Shown one piece after another: positions 30,745 through 43,697 of a DNA stretch of 64,000 nt. Location: NCBI GenBank assembly GCA_035222895.1, contig JAVYIG010002526.1, positions 62,001 through 126,000 on the forward strand, in the 5' to 3' direction. A model generated the notes under the pieces. That model was not told where the DNA came from and searched no databases. It worked only from the letters and a program-made list of their open reading frames with translations. Each line of letters opens with the position of its first letter. The first letter of the stretch is position 1. The translations under genes were made by a program, and so were the position numbers. Source of the DNA: Strongylocentrotus droebachiensis (Eukaryota; Echinodermata; Echinoidea; Camarodonta; Strongylocentrotidae).

Positions 30745-31878
30745 CTAGACATATAATACTTGTTTGGAACAAGTATAGGTGGGCTGGTCAACTAAAATTT
30801 GAGACAAAATAGAGCAAAAATAAGCGACATACTGCTTACAAATTCTTAAAAAACAATATCATGTAGATTCATAACGTGAACTAAATTCACCTTCTATAGG
30901 CATAACACGCAAATTATGAAGTTTTTGACATGAGGCCTTTAATCAAAATTTTCACTATAATGACGTCATCAAAATGAAAAATAGTTTTTACTGCGCTTGT
31001 AGAGAATTGTCTTAGCTACAACATATCGAAATTTTGAAGAAAATTGATCAATATTTACAGAGATACAATCAATTTTACATAAATATGCTGACGTCATATT
31101 ATGCAAATTCGTATTTTGAGTTCCAAGGCCATTGTGATGATGTCACGATACACTTAATGGCCAAATGAGACATGAAATCATATTTCTGACTCATACTCTT
31201 TTCAAATATTAAAACAGAATTGGGGTCCAGGTGCATCCCAAAGAGCTATAATGGATTGTGTATAGGCATTTTTTTGCCCATGTATGTTATGTATTACAAG
31301 AGCTCGCACGCACTGACATTTATCTTGAATTTACGCTCATCTTGTTAATAATGGTCATAAAGAGATAAACATGGTATCAAATTCCTTGAAAAAATATGAG
31401 AAATATCATGAAAGAAACAAAAATGGCGATTCTATGTTTTGTAATGGTGTTACGCGCGAAAACGCGCGCGCATGCTCGTACGCGCGATTTTTTATAAAAT
31501 GCTTAAAATGACCTGAAACGTATGCAAAATAAATTTGAGACGATTTTGAGCATTTAAAAATTTTGCGCGCGCACTGACGCGCGGACGAACGCGCACGCGC
31601 GCGTTTTTTGACCTGAAATTGACTGGACTGATATTGACCTTGATCATGAAAAATATGAATGAGAAATACCTTTTGGTTATGAAGATATGATCATGAGTTT
31701 ATTTTCAGAAAATTTCACAAAATGGCGCCTAGATGACGTCATCAGTTAAGGTCAAGGTTGAAAACCTTACTGTGTTTTGTCCATATGCCTATACATATGT
31801 GTGCCAAATATCAAAGCATTTGATTGAACCATTTCAAAGTTATTTTGCTAACAAAAAAGTGGGTCGAAATAAGAAAAA
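30745..31878 (-). mobile_element. Unit 6 (A)
   Basis: Cut in its linker by unit 7. Its middle part (about 31170-31300) resembles unit 4 more than its neighbours, hinting at gene conversion. Confidence 0.75.
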
Positions 31879-33011
31879 CTAGACATATAATACTTGTTTG
31901 GAACAAGTATAGGTGGGCTGGTCAACTAACATTTGAGACAAAATAGAGCAAAAATAAGCGACATACTGCTTACAAATTCTTAAAAGACAATATCATGTAG
32001 ATTCATAACGTGAACTAAATTCACCTTCTATAGGCATAACACGCAAATTATGAAGTTTTTGACATGAGGCCTTTAATCAAAATTTTCACTATGATGACGT
32101 CATCAAAATGAAAAATGGTTATTACCGCGCTTGTAGAGAATTGTCTTAGCTACAACATATCGAAACTTTGAAGAAAATTGATCAATATTTAAAGAGATAC
32201 AATCAATTTTACATAAATATGCTGACGTCATAATATGCAAATTCGTATTTTGAGTTCCAAGGCCATTGTGATGATGTCACGATACACTTAATGGCCAAAT
32301 GAGACATGGAATCATATTTCCGACTCATACTCCATCTTAATATGAAAAAAAATTGAGGATCCCGGTGCATTCCAAAGAGCTATAACGGATTTTGTATAGG
32401 CATGTTTTTACCCATATATGCTATGTATTAAAAGACCTCGCGCGCACTGACATTTATCTTGAATTTACGCTCATCTTGTTAATAATGGTCATAAAGAGAT
32501 AAACATGGAATCAAATTCCTTGAAAAAATATGAGAAATATCATAAAAGAAAAAAAAATGGCGATTCTATATTTTTTAATGGTGTTACGCGCGAAAACGCG
32601 CGCGCATGCTCGTACGCGCGATTTTTTATAAAATGCTTAAAATGACCTGAAACGTATGCAAAATAAATTTGAGACGATTTTGAGCATTTAAACATTTTGC
32701 GCGCGCATTGACGCGCGGACGTACGCGCACGCGCGCGCTTTCTTACATGAAATTGACCGGACTGATATTGACCTTGATCATGATAAATATGAATGAGAAA
32801 TAACTTACCGTTATGAAAATATGATCATGAGTAAAATTTCAGAAAATTTCACAAAATGGCGCCTAGATGACGTCATCAGTCAAGGTCAAGGTTTAAAACC
32901 TTACCGTGTTTTCTCCATATGCCTATACATATGTGTGCCAAATTTCAAGTTATTTGATTTAGCCATTTTCAAGTTATTTTGCTAACAAAAAGTGGGTCGA
33001 AATAAGAAAAA
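31879..33011 (-). mobile_element. Unit 7 (A)
   Basis: Cut in its linker by unit 8, the first B-type unit. Confidence 0.75.
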
Positions 33012-34205
33012 CTAGATTTGTAATACTTGTTTGGAACAAGTATAGGTGGGCTGGTTGAACTAAAATTTGAGACAAAATAAATGGCACATTTGAGATAGCT
33101 TATTGTCTCAGCTACAACATACTCGAAGTTCAGCGTAAACGAAGCTAAAACGACGTAGATATTGCTCGCGAAAGACGGGAATGTAGAATCGAGTTTTGAG
33201 AAAAAGTCATGTCCCATAGAGAATACACGCAAAATGTAAAAAATTGACATGCCTCCTTTAACCGCAAAAATACGCCATGATGCCTTTGTCAAAATGAAGA
33301 ATAATAGTAACTGCATTTGTAGAAAATTGTCTCAGCTAGAACATATCAAAATTTGGAAGAAAATTGATCAATATTTACAGAGATACAATCAATTTTCCAT
33401 AAATATGCTGACGTCATAATATGCAAATTGGAATTTTGAGTTCGGAGGCCATTATGATGACGTCATGAGTTAATTGAGGGTCAAATGAGACATGAAACAA
33501 TATCTCCGAATCATACTCTATTAAAATATGAAAAGAAATTGGGGTCACCTTGCATCCTAAAGAGCTACAATGGATTTTGTATAGGCATGTTTTTGCCCAT
33601 ATATGCTATGTATTACAAGAGCTCGCGCGCACGGAAATTTTTGTTAAACGGTCGATCAATCCGTTATTAATAGTCATAAAGAGACAAACGTGGTATCAAT
33701 TTGTTTGTAAATATATGTAGAATATTATGAAAGAAAAAAAAGGCAATTCTATGTTGTGCAATTGTTTTACGCGCGAAAACGTGCGGGCATGCGCGTGTGC
33801 GCGATTTTTTATAAAATGCTTAGAATGGCCTAAAACGTATGCAAAATGATTTTGAGACGATTTTAAACATTTACAAATTCTGCGCGCGCATTGACGCGCG
33901 GACGCACGCGCACGCGCGCGTTTTTTGACCTGAAATTGACCGGACGGATAATGACCTTGATCATGGTGAATATTAATGAGAAATACTTTTTGGTTATGAA
34001 GATATGATCATGAGTTGATTTTCGTAAAATTTTACAAAATGGCGCCTAGATGACGTCATCAGTGAAGGTCAATGTTGAAAACGTTATTGTGCTTTGTACA
34101 TATACCTATACATATGTGTGCCAAATTTAAAGGCATTTGATTGAGCCATTTTTAAGTTATCTTGCCAACAAAAAAGTGGTTAGAAATAAGAAAAATATAT
34201 AATAA
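33012..34205 (-). mobile_element. Unit 8 (B)
   Basis: CTAGATTTGT start and B-specific first third (gcacatttgagatagcttattg, split here for length: gcacatttgag, atagcttattg). Its B hairpin probably lies at 36801-36880, giving a net length near 1.27 kb. Confidence 0.75.
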
Positions 34206-35340
34206 CTAGACATATAATACTTGTTTGGAACAAGTATAGGTGGGCTGGTCAACTAACATTTGAGACAAAATAGAGCAAAAATAAGCGACATACTGCTTAC
34301 AAATTCTTAAAAAACAATATCATGTAGATTCATAACGTGAACTAAATTCACCTTCTATAGGCATAACACGCAAATTATGAAGTTTTTGACATGAGGCCTT
34401 TAATCAAAATTTTCACTATGATGACGTCATCAAAATGAAAAATGGTTATTACTGCGCTTGTAGAGAATTGTCTTAGCTACAACGTATCGAAATTTTGAAG
34501 AAAAATGATCAATATTTACAGAGATACAATCAATTTTACATAAATATGCTGACGTCATAATATGCAAATTCGTATTTTGAGTTCCAAGGTCATTGTGATG
34601 ATGTCACAATACATGTAATGGCCAAATGAGACATGAAATCATATTTCCGACTCATACTCTATCTAAATATGAAAAAAAAATTGAGGATCCCGGTACATTT
34701 CAAAGAGCTATAACGGATTTTGTATAGGCATGTTTTTGCCCATATATGCTATGTATTAAAAGAGCTCTCGCGCACTGACATTTATCTTGAATTTACGCTC
34801 ATCTTGTTCATAATGGTCATAAAGAGATAAACATGGTATCAAATTCCTTGAAAAAATATGAGAAATATCATGAAAGAAAAAAAAATGGCGATTCTATGTT
34901 TTGTAATGGTGTTACGCGCGAAAACGCGCGCGCATGCTCATACGCGCGATTTTTTATAAAATGCTTAAAATGACCTGAAACGTATGCAAAATAAATTTGA
35001 GACGATTTTGAGCATTTAAACATTTTGCGCGCGCACTGACGCGCGGACGTACGCGCACGCGCGCGTTTTTTGACCTGAAATTGACTGGACTGATATTGAC
35101 CTTGATCATGATAAATATGAATGAGAAATTACTTTTGGTTATGAAGATATGAACAAGAGTTGATTTTCAGAAAATTTCACAAAATGGCGCCTAGATGACG
35201 TCATCAGTCAAGGTCAAGGTTGAAAACATTACTTTGTTTTGTTCATATGCCTATACATATGTGTGCCAAATTTCAAGGCATTTGATTGAGCCATTTTCAA
35301 GTTATCTTGTTAACAAAAAAGTGGGTAGAATTAAGAAAAA
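34206..35340 (-). mobile_element. Unit 9 (A)
   Basis: Cut in its linker by unit 10. A matching 5' hairpin is not separately identifiable downstream; one hairpin seems to have been lost here. Confidence 0.7.
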
Positions 35341-36800
35341 CTAGAAATTTAATACGTCATGGGGACGAATTAGGTGGTCTGTTTTCAATTTTATGATCAT
35401 TGAAAAGTCAAAAAAGAAAAAAAAAGTGAAGAAAAAAAATTGTTGGAAACTCCCGGACTCGAACCAGGGACTTCGAGGTCGGAAGTCAAGTGCGTTACCG
35501 ATATGCCAAAACATTTCCCATAGAGATTACACGTAAACGGAAAATAGAATTCACAAATCCCACTTTGTAAGTGAAATATGAGCATGATCCCGGCATCTGA
35601 TCGAAAAATAAAGGGCACACTTGTGATAGCTTATTCTCTCAGCTACATCATACTCAAAGCTCAGCGAAAACACAGCTAAAACGACGGATATATTGCTCGC
35701 AAAAGACAGGATGTAGAATCCAGTTTTGAGAAAAAGTCATGTCCCATAGAGAATACACGCAGAATGTGAAAAATTGACATGCCACCTTTAATCGCAAAAA
35801 TACGCCATGATACCTTTGTCAAAATGAAATATTGTGGCAACTGCTTTTGTAGAGAATTGTCTCAGGTAGATCATATCAAAATTTGGAAGAAAATCGATCA
35901 ATATTTACAGAGATACAGCCAATTTTCCAGAAATATGCTGACGTCATAATATGCAAATTGAAATTTTGAGTTCGGAGGCCATTGTGATGACGTCATGAGT
36001 TAATTGAGGGTCAAATGAGACATGAAATCATATCTCCAATTCATACTCTATCAAAATATGAAAACAAAATTGGGATCACCTTGCATCCTTAAGCGCTACA
36101 ATGGATTTTGTATAGGCATATTTTTGCCCATGTATGCTATGTATTACAAGAGCTCGCACGCACGGAAATTATCTTAAACGGACGCTCATTCCGTTATTAA
36201 TGGGCAGAAAAAGGTGAACAAGGTATCAAAATGCTTGGGAAAATGTGCCAAATATGATGACAGAGAAAATTTGGCGATTCTATTTTGAAAAATACCAGTA
36301 CGCGCGAAAACGCGCGCGCATGTGTGTGCGCGCGTTTTTTTGCAAAATGCTTAAAATGGCCTGAAACGTATGCAAAATGAATTTGGGACGATTTTGAGCA
36401 TTTAAACATTTTGCGCGCGCACTGACGCGCGGACGTACGCGCACGCGCGCATTTTTTGACCTGAAATTGACTGGACTGATATTGACCTTGATCATGATAA
36501 ATATGAATGAGAAATGATTTACCGTTATGAAAATATGACCATGAGTAAATTTTCAGAAAATTTCACAAAATGGCGCCTAGATGACGTCATCAGTCAAGGT
36601 CAAAGTTGAAAACATTACTTTGTTTTGTTCATATGCCTATACATATGTGTGCCAAATTTCAAGGCATTTAATTGAGCCATTTTCAAGTTATCTTGTTAAC
36701 AAAAAAGTGGGTATAATTAAGAAAAATAAATAAATAATAATAAATAAAGGCAATTTTAACAAAAATATAAGGTGGTCTGTATTAGATACAGCCCACCTGA
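35341..36800 (-). mobile_element. Unit 10 (C), Helitron variant carrying a tRNA-derived segment
   Basis: It starts CTAGAAATTT with a different 3' hairpin (AATACGTC / GGACGAATT, imperfect) in the same place, and AGGTGGTCTG instead of AGGTGGGCTG. The first 250 bp hold a tRNA-like sequence; then it follows B and finally A sequence. Its A-type hairpin ends at 36800. Confidence 0.7.
35444..35522 (-). repeat. tRNA-derived segment (SINE-like head or tRNA pseudogene)
   Basis: The minus strand contains an A-box-like TGGCATATCGG and a B box GGTTCGAGTCC. The T arm is well formed (CCTGG / CCGGG), and GGGAAAT and AGTTTCC could form an imperfect acceptor stem. The anticodon loop would read CCG, but the D-arm spacing and anticodon stem are irregular. 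A functional tRNA is therefore unlikely. Confidence 0.6.
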
Positions 36801-36880
36801 TAAATAAATAAATAAATAAATAAATAAAGGCAATTCTAACGAAATTATAAGGTGGTCTGTACGTTATACAGCCCACCTGA
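36801..36880 (-). repeat. Orphan B-type 5' hairpin end
   Basis: Linker plus gcaattctaacgaaattataa and a hairpin with the loop variant ACGTT, typical of subfamily B. It probably closes unit 8. Confidence 0.75.
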
Positions 36881-36891
36881 TAAATAATAAA

Positions 36892-38026
36892 CTAGACCTG
36901 TAATACTTGTTTGGAACAAGTATAGGTGGGCTGGTCAACTAACATTTGAAAACAAAATAGAGCAAAATAAAGCGAGATACTGCTTAAAGATTCTTAAAAA
37001 ACACTATCATGTAGATTCATTACGTGAACGAAATTCACCTTCTATAGTCATAACACGCAAATTATGAAATTTCTGACATGAGGCCTTTAATCAAAATTTT
37101 CACTCTGATGACGTCATCAAAGTGAAAAATGGTTATTAAACTTGTAGAGAATCATCTTAGCTACAACATAACGAAATTTTGAAGAAAATCGATCAATATA
37201 TACAGAGATACAATAAATTTTCCATAAATATGCTGACGTCATAATATGCAAATTCGTATTTTGAGTTCCAAGGCCATTAACATGATGTCACGATACACTT
37301 AATGGCCAAATGAGACATGAAATCATATCTCCGACTCATACTCTTTTCAAATATTAAAACAGAATTGGGGTCCAGGTGCATCCCAAAGAGCTATAATGGA
37401 TTGTGTATAGGCACGTTTTTGCCCATGTATGTTATGTATTACAAGAGCTCGCGCGCACGGACATTTATGTTAAGCGAACGCTCATTCCGTTAATAATAGT
37501 CATAAAGAGATAAACATGGTATCAATTTGTTTGTAAAAATATGGAAAATATCTTGAAAGAAAAAAAATGGTGATTCTATGTTTTGTAATGGTGTTACGCG
37601 CGAAAACGCGCGCGCACGCGCGGGTGCGCGATTTTTTATAAAATGCTTAAAATGGCCTTAAACGTATGCAAAATAAATTTGAGACGATTCTCAGCATTAT
37701 AAAATTTTGCGCGCGCACTGACGCGCGGACGTACGCGCACGCGCGCGTTTTTTGACATGAAATTGACCGGACTGATATTGACCTTGATCATGATAAATAT
37801 GAATGAGAAATGATTTACCGTTATGAAAATATGATCATGAGTAAATTTTCAGAAAATTTCACAAAATGGCGCCTAGATGACGTCATCGGTCAAGGTCAAG
37901 GTTTAAAACCTTACCGTGTTTTCTCCATATGCCTATACATATGTGTGCCAAATTTCAAGTTATTTGATTTAGCCATTTTCAAGTTATCTTGTTAACAAAA
38001 AAGTGGTTAGAAATAAAATAAATAAA
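36892..38026 (-). mobile_element. Unit 11 (A, variant start CTAGACCTG)
   Basis: It begins in A/T linker and is cut by unit 12. The spacer base changes distinguish it from other A units. Confidence 0.75.
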
Positions 38027-38398
38027 CTAGATTTGTAATACTTGTTTGGAACAAGTATAGGTGGGCTGATCCAACTAAAATTGAGACAAAATCAAAGGCA
38101 CATTTAAGATAACTTATTGTCTCAGCTACAACATACTCGAAGTTCAGCGTAAACGAATCTAAAACGACGGAGATATTGCTCGCGAAAGACGGAAATGTAG
38201 AACCCAGTTTTGAGAAAAAGTAATGTCCCGTAGAGAATACACGCAAAATGTAAAAAATTGACATGCCACCTTTAATCGCAAATATACGCCATGATGCCTT
38301 TGTCAGAATGAAAAATTGTGACTATATCATTTGTTGAAAATTGTCTCAGCTAGAACATACCAAAATTTAGAAGAATATTGATCAATATTTACAGAGAT

Positions 38399-39263
38399 TC
38401 TTCTTCTATGTGCCATATCCTGAGACGTTGGCGACCATGGAGTGCCACAACTCTCTATCCCATATTCTATGAAGTAATTCATTCTCCCCGAGATCAATTC
38501 CACATTCAGAAATCCCACTCCTTAAGCTACTCATCCACAGAATCCTCCTTCTACCCCTACTCCTCCTCCCCTCGATTCTTCCAGTCAGTGCAAGATTTTC
38601 CAAACCATTCTTCCGTATAACATGGCCCAAGAAGCTCAGCTGTCGACCTCTTATATTATTCAGAAGCTTTCGTCTTGTTCCTGCCATGGCAAATACCTCA
38701 TCATTAGAAATTCTTTCTGTCCATGAAATTCTTAGCATCCTTCTCAGGAACCAAACTTCACAACTTTCCAGTCGCTTTCTTAGGTCTGATGTCAGGGTCC
38801 AAGCTTCACATCCATACAATAGAACTGGATACACGTAGCAATTGAGTACGCGGAGTCTTGTTTTCATCTTCATCTTCTTATTCTTTATGATGTTTTCTAA
38901 CTTGGAGAAAGTTGATTTTGCAAGTGCAATCCTTCTCTTGATTTCTTGCCCGCCTCTTGCATCGTCGGTAATTGTAGTCCCGAGGTAATTAATAGAGGTG
39001 GCTTGCTCTATTTGATTGTTGTTGATCTTAAGAGAGCATGGTATTCCTCCCTTCTTTGAAATTACCATGCATTCCGTTTTCTTGTAATTTAATGATAATC
39101 CTCTCTTGTCACTTTCTCTGACGACAACATCCAAAAGTCGCTGCAGGTCCTTCTCCGATTCTGCGATTAATATAGTATCATCCGCATACCGTATGTTTGT
39201 GATATTATGTCCTCCTACTTTTAATCCTCTTTCCTGTTCTAGGTTTCTAAGTATCAACTCAGA
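38399..39263 (-). mobile_element. 5'-truncated LINE (non-LTR retrotransposon), 865 bp
   Basis: The 9-bp target TACAGAGAT is present at 38390-38398 and 39264-39272. The element lies on the minus strand. Its 3' end, at 38399, finishes with AGAAGAAGA directly after the stop region, with no long poly(A). The 5' end is truncated within the reverse transcriptase. A continuous open frame throughout suggests recent insertion. Confidence 0.9.
38406..39257 (-). CDS. LINE reverse transcriptase, C-terminal part
   Basis: The frame has 283 residues on the minus strand. The reverse-transcriptase active-site motif YADD is at residues 24-27 (NIRYADDTILIAES). The thumb follows (LNYKKTECMVISK), then the C-terminal region with VLLYGCEAWTL, RMLRISW, RQLSFLGHVIRK and GRRSRGRRR, which is typical of non-LTR elements of animals. 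The fingers domain and endonuclease are missing because of 5' truncation, so it cannot act on its own. The initial Met is internal to the original protein and is not a real start. Clade is not assigned with certainty; the C-terminal motifs recall RTE-like or related elements. Confidence 0.85.
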   Translation of the reverse strand: MILRNLEQERGLKVGGHNITNIRYADDTILIAESEKDLQRLLDVVVRESDKRGLSLNYKKTECMVISKKGGIPCSLKINNNQIEQATSINYLGTTITDDARGGQEIKRRIALAKSTFSKLENIIKNKKMKMKTRLRVLNCYVYPVLLYGCEAWTLTSDLRKRLESCEVWFLRRMLRISWTERISNDEVFAMAGTRRKLLNNIRGRQLSFLGHVIRKNGLENLALTGRIEGRRSRGRRRILWMSSLRSGISECGIDLGENELLHRIWDRELWHSMVANVSGYGT

Positions 39264-40170
39264 TACAGAGATACAATCAATTTTTCATAAATATGCCGAC
39301 GTCATAATATGCAAATTGGAATATTGAGTTCGGAGGCCATTATGATGACGTCATGAGTTAATTGAGGGTCAAATGAGACATGAAACAATATTTCCAATTC
39401 ATACTCTATCAAAATATGAAAAAAAAATTGGGGTCACCTTGCATCCTAAAGAGCTACAATGGATTTTGTATGGGCATGTTTTTGCCCATATATGCTATGT
39501 ATTACAAGAGCTCGCGCGCACAGAAATTTATGTTAAACGGTCGATCATTCCGTTATTAATAGTCGTAAAGAGACAAACATATGGTATCAATTTGTTTGTA
39601 AAAATGTGTGAAATATTATGAAAGAAAAAAACTAGCGATTCTATGCTGTGTAATTGTTTTACGCGCGAAAACGCGCGCGCATGCTCGTGTGCGCGATTTT
39701 TTATAAAATGCCTAGAATGGCCTAAAACGTATGCAAAATGATTTTGAGACGATTTTGAGCATTTTAAAATTTTGCGCGCGCATTAACGCGCGGACGTACG
39801 CGCACGCGCGCGTTATTTGACCTGAAATTGACCGGACGGATATTGACCTTGATCATGATAAATATGAATGAGAAATACCTTTTGGTTATGAAGATATGAT
39901 CATGAGTTGATTTTCGTGAAATTTTACAAAATGGCGCCTAGATGACGTCATCAGTGAAGGTCAATGTTGAAAACGTTATTGTGCTTCGTACATATGCCTA
40001 TACATATGTGTGCCAAATTTCAAGGCATTTGATTGAGCCATTTTCGTGTTATTTTGTTCACAAAAAAGTGGTTAGAAATAAGAAAACTATTTAATAAATA
40101 AATAAAGGCAATTCTAACGAAATTATAAGGTGGTCTGTACGATATACAGCCCACCTGATAATAAAAATAA

Positions 40171-41358
40171 CTAGATTTGTAATACTTGTTTGGAACAAGT
40201 ATAGGTGGGCTGGTCCAACAAAAATTTAAGACAAAATGAAGGCCACATTTGAGATAGCATATTGTCTCAGCTACAACATACTTGAAGTTCAACGTAAAGG
40301 AAGCTAAAACAACGGAGATATTGCTCGCGAAAGACGGGAATGTAGAATCAAGTTTTGAGAAAAAATCATGTCCCGTAGAGAATACACGCAAAATGTAAAA
40401 ATTGACATGCCTCCTTTAATCGCAAAAATACGCCTTAATGCTTTTGTAAAAATGAAGGATAATAGAAACTGCATTTGTAGAAAATTGTCTCAGCTAGAAA
40501 ATATCAAAATTTGGAAGAAAATCGATCAATGTTTAGAGAGATACAATCAATTTTCCATAAATATGCAGACGTCATAATATGCAAATTGGAATTTTGAGTT
40601 CGGAGGCCATTATGATGACGTCATGAGTTAATTGAGGGTCAAATGAGACATGAAACAATATCTCCGAATCATACTCTATTAACATATGAAAAAAAATAGG
40701 TGTCACCTTGCATCATAAAGAGCTACAATGGATTTTGTATAGGCATGTTTTTGCCCATATATGCTATGTATTACAAGAGCTCGCGCGCACGGAAATTTAT
40801 GTGAAACGGTCGATCATTCCGTTATTAATAGTCATAAAAAGACAAACATGGTATCAATTTGTTTGTAAAAATATGTGGAATATTATGAAAGAAAAAAAAT
40901 GGCGATTCTATGTTGTGTAATAGATTTACGCGCGAAAACGCGCGCGCATGCGCGTGTGCGCGATTTTTTATAATATGCTTAGAATAGCCTAAAACGTATG
41001 TAAAATGATTTTGAGACGATTTTGAGCATTTTTAAATTTGGCGCGCGCATTGCCGCGCGGACGTACGCGCACACGCGCGTTATTTGACCTGAAATTGACT
41101 GGACGGATATTGACCTTGATCGTGGTAAATATGAATGAGAAATACCTTTTGGTTATGAAGATATGATCGTGAGTTGAATTTCGTAAAATTTTACAAAATG
41201 GCGCCTAGATGACGTCATCAGTAAAGGTCAATGTTGAAAACGTTATTGTGCTTTGTAAATAGGCCTATACATATGTGTGCCAAATTTCAAAGGATTTGAT
41301 TGAGCCATTTTCAAGTTATCTTGCCAACAAAAAAGTGGTTAGAAATAAGAAAAATATA
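40171..41358 (-). mobile_element. Unit 13 (B)
   Basis: Begins in A/T linker and is cut by unit 14. It is very similar to unit 14, so the two are probably a recent pair. Confidence 0.75.
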
Positions 41359-42553
41359 CTAGATTTGTAATACTTGTTTGGAACAAGTATAGGTGGGCTG
41401 ATCCAACAAAAAATTGAGACAAAATAAAGGGCACATTTGAAATATCTTATTGTCTCAGCTACAACATACTCGAAGTACAGCGTAAACGAAGCTAAAACAA
41501 CGGAGATATTGCTCGCGAAAGACGGGAATGTAGAATCAAGTTTTGAGAAAAAATCATGTCCCGTAGAGAATACACGTAAAATGTAAAAATTGACATGCCT
41601 CCTTTAATCGCAAAAATACGCCTTAATGCTTTTGTAAAAATGAAGGATAATAGACACTGCATTTGTAGAAAATTGTCTCAGCTAGAAAATATCAGAATTT
41701 GGAAGAAAATCGATCAATGTTTAGAGAGATACAATCAATTTTCCATAAATATGCAGACGTCATAATATGCAAATTGGAATTTTGAGTTCGGAGGCCATTA
41801 TGATGACGTCATGAGTTAATTGAGGGTCAAATGAGACATGAAACAATATCTCCGAATCATACTCTATTAACATATGAAAAAAAATAGGTGTCACCTTGCA
41901 TCCTAAAGAGCTACAATGGATTTTGTATAGGCATGTTTTTGCCCATATATGCTATGTATTACAAGAGCTCGCGCGCACGGAAATTTATGTGAAACGGTCG
42001 ATCATTCCGTTATTAATAGTCATAAAGAGACAAACATGGTATCAATTTGTTTGTAAAAATATGTGGAATATTATGAAAGAAAAAAAAATGGCGATTCCAG
42101 GTTGTGTAATAGTTTTACGCGCAAAATAGCGCGCGTATGGGCATGTGCGCGATTTTTTATAAAATGCTTAGAATGGCCTAAAACGTATGCAAAATGATTT
42201 TGAGATGATTTTGAGCATTCCAAAATTTTGCGCGCGCATTGACGCGCAGACGTACGTGCACGCGCGCGTTATTTGACCTGAAATTGACCGAACGGATATT
42301 TGCCTTCATCATTATAAATATGAATGAGAAATAACTTTTGGTTATGAAGATATGATCATGAGTATATTTTTGTAAAATTTTACAAAATGGCGCCTAGATG
42401 ACGTCATCAGTAAAGGTCAATGTTGAAAACGTTATTGTGTATTGTACATATGCCTATACATATGTGTGCCAAATTTCAAGGGATTTGATTGAGCCATTTC
42501 CAAGTTATCTTGCCAACAAAAAAGTGGTTAGAAATAAGAAAAATATATAATAA
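41359..42553 (-). mobile_element. Unit 14 (B)
   Basis: Close relative of unit 13. Cut in its linker by unit 15. No B hairpins for units 13 and 14 are found where nesting would put them, so they were probably lost in the rearrangement near 44953. Confidence 0.75.
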
Positions 42554-43697
42554 CTAGACATATAATACTTGTTTGGAACAAGTATAGGTGGGCTGGTCAA
42601 CTAAAACTTGAGACAAAATAGAGCAAAAATAAGCGACATACTGCTTATAAATTCTTAAAAGACAATATCATGTAGATTCATAACGTGAACTAAATTCACC
42701 TTCTATAGGCATAACACGCAAATTATGAAGTTTTTGACATGAGGCCTTTAACCAAAATATTCACTATGATGACGTCATCAAAATGAAAAATGGTTATTAC
42801 TGTGCTTGTAGAGAATTGTCTTAGCTACAACATATCGAAATTTTGAAGAAAATTGATCAACATTTACAGAGATAAAATAAATTTTACATAAATATGCTGA
42901 CGTCATAATATGCAAATTCGTATTTTGAGTTCCAAGGCCATTGTGATGATGTCACGATACACTTAATGGCCAAATGAGACATGGAATCATATTTCCGACT
43001 CATACTCTATCTAAATATGAAAAAAAATTGAGGATTCCGGTGCATTCCAAAGAGCTATAACGGATTTTGTATAGGCATGTTTTTGCCCATATATGCTATG
43101 TATTAAAAGAGCTCGCGCGCACTGACATTTATCTTGAATTTACGCTCATCTTGTTAATAATGGTCATAAAGAGATAAACATGGTATCAAATTCCTTGAAA
43201 AAATATGAGAAATATCATGGAAGAAAAAAAAATGGCGATTCTATGTTTGTTAATGGTGTTACGCGCGAAAACGCGCGCGCATGCTTGTACCGCGATTTTT
43301 TATAAAATGCTTAAAATGACCTGAAACGTATGCAAAATAAATTTGAGACGATTTTGAGCATTTAAAATTTTTGCGCGCGCACTGACGCGCGGATGTACGC
43401 GCATGCGCGCGTTTTTTGACCTGAAATTGACTGGACTGATATTGACCTTGATCATAATAAATATGAATGAGAAATACCTTTTGGTTATGAAGATATGATC
43501 ATGAGTTTATTTTCAGAAAATTTCACAAAATGGCGCCTAGATGACGTCATCAGTCAAGGTCAAGGTTGAAAACCTTACCGTGTCTTGTCCATATGTCTAT
43601 ACATATGTGTGCCAAATATCAAAGCATTTGATTAAACCATTTCAAAGTTATCTTGCTAACAAAAAAGTGGGTCGAAATAAGAAAAATAAATAATAAA
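42554..43697 (-). mobile_element. Unit 15 (A), interrupted by unit 16
   Basis: First unit of the 10.5-kb duplicated block. Its second copy is at 53031. The site occupied by unit 16 is seen empty at about 45355-45390. Confidence 0.8.

Larger units (their letters stand above)
38027..40158 (-). mobile_element. Unit 12 (B), complete but split by a LINE insertion
   Basis: Subtracting the LINE and its duplicated target (874 bp) leaves 1258 bp, the normal B length. It ends in a B hairpin (loop ACGAT) followed by GA at 40158. Confidence 0.85.

Noticed and set aside
35444-35522. Functional tRNA-Arg gene
   Set aside because: D-arm spacing and anticodon stem are irregular and the acceptor stem is imperfect; copies disagree in the anticodon loop.
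35397-35618. Small minus-strand proteins containing LEVPGSSPGVS (also near 51426 and 63224)
   Set aside because: This peptide is the usual chance translation of a tRNA T arm, here the tRNA-derived segment.
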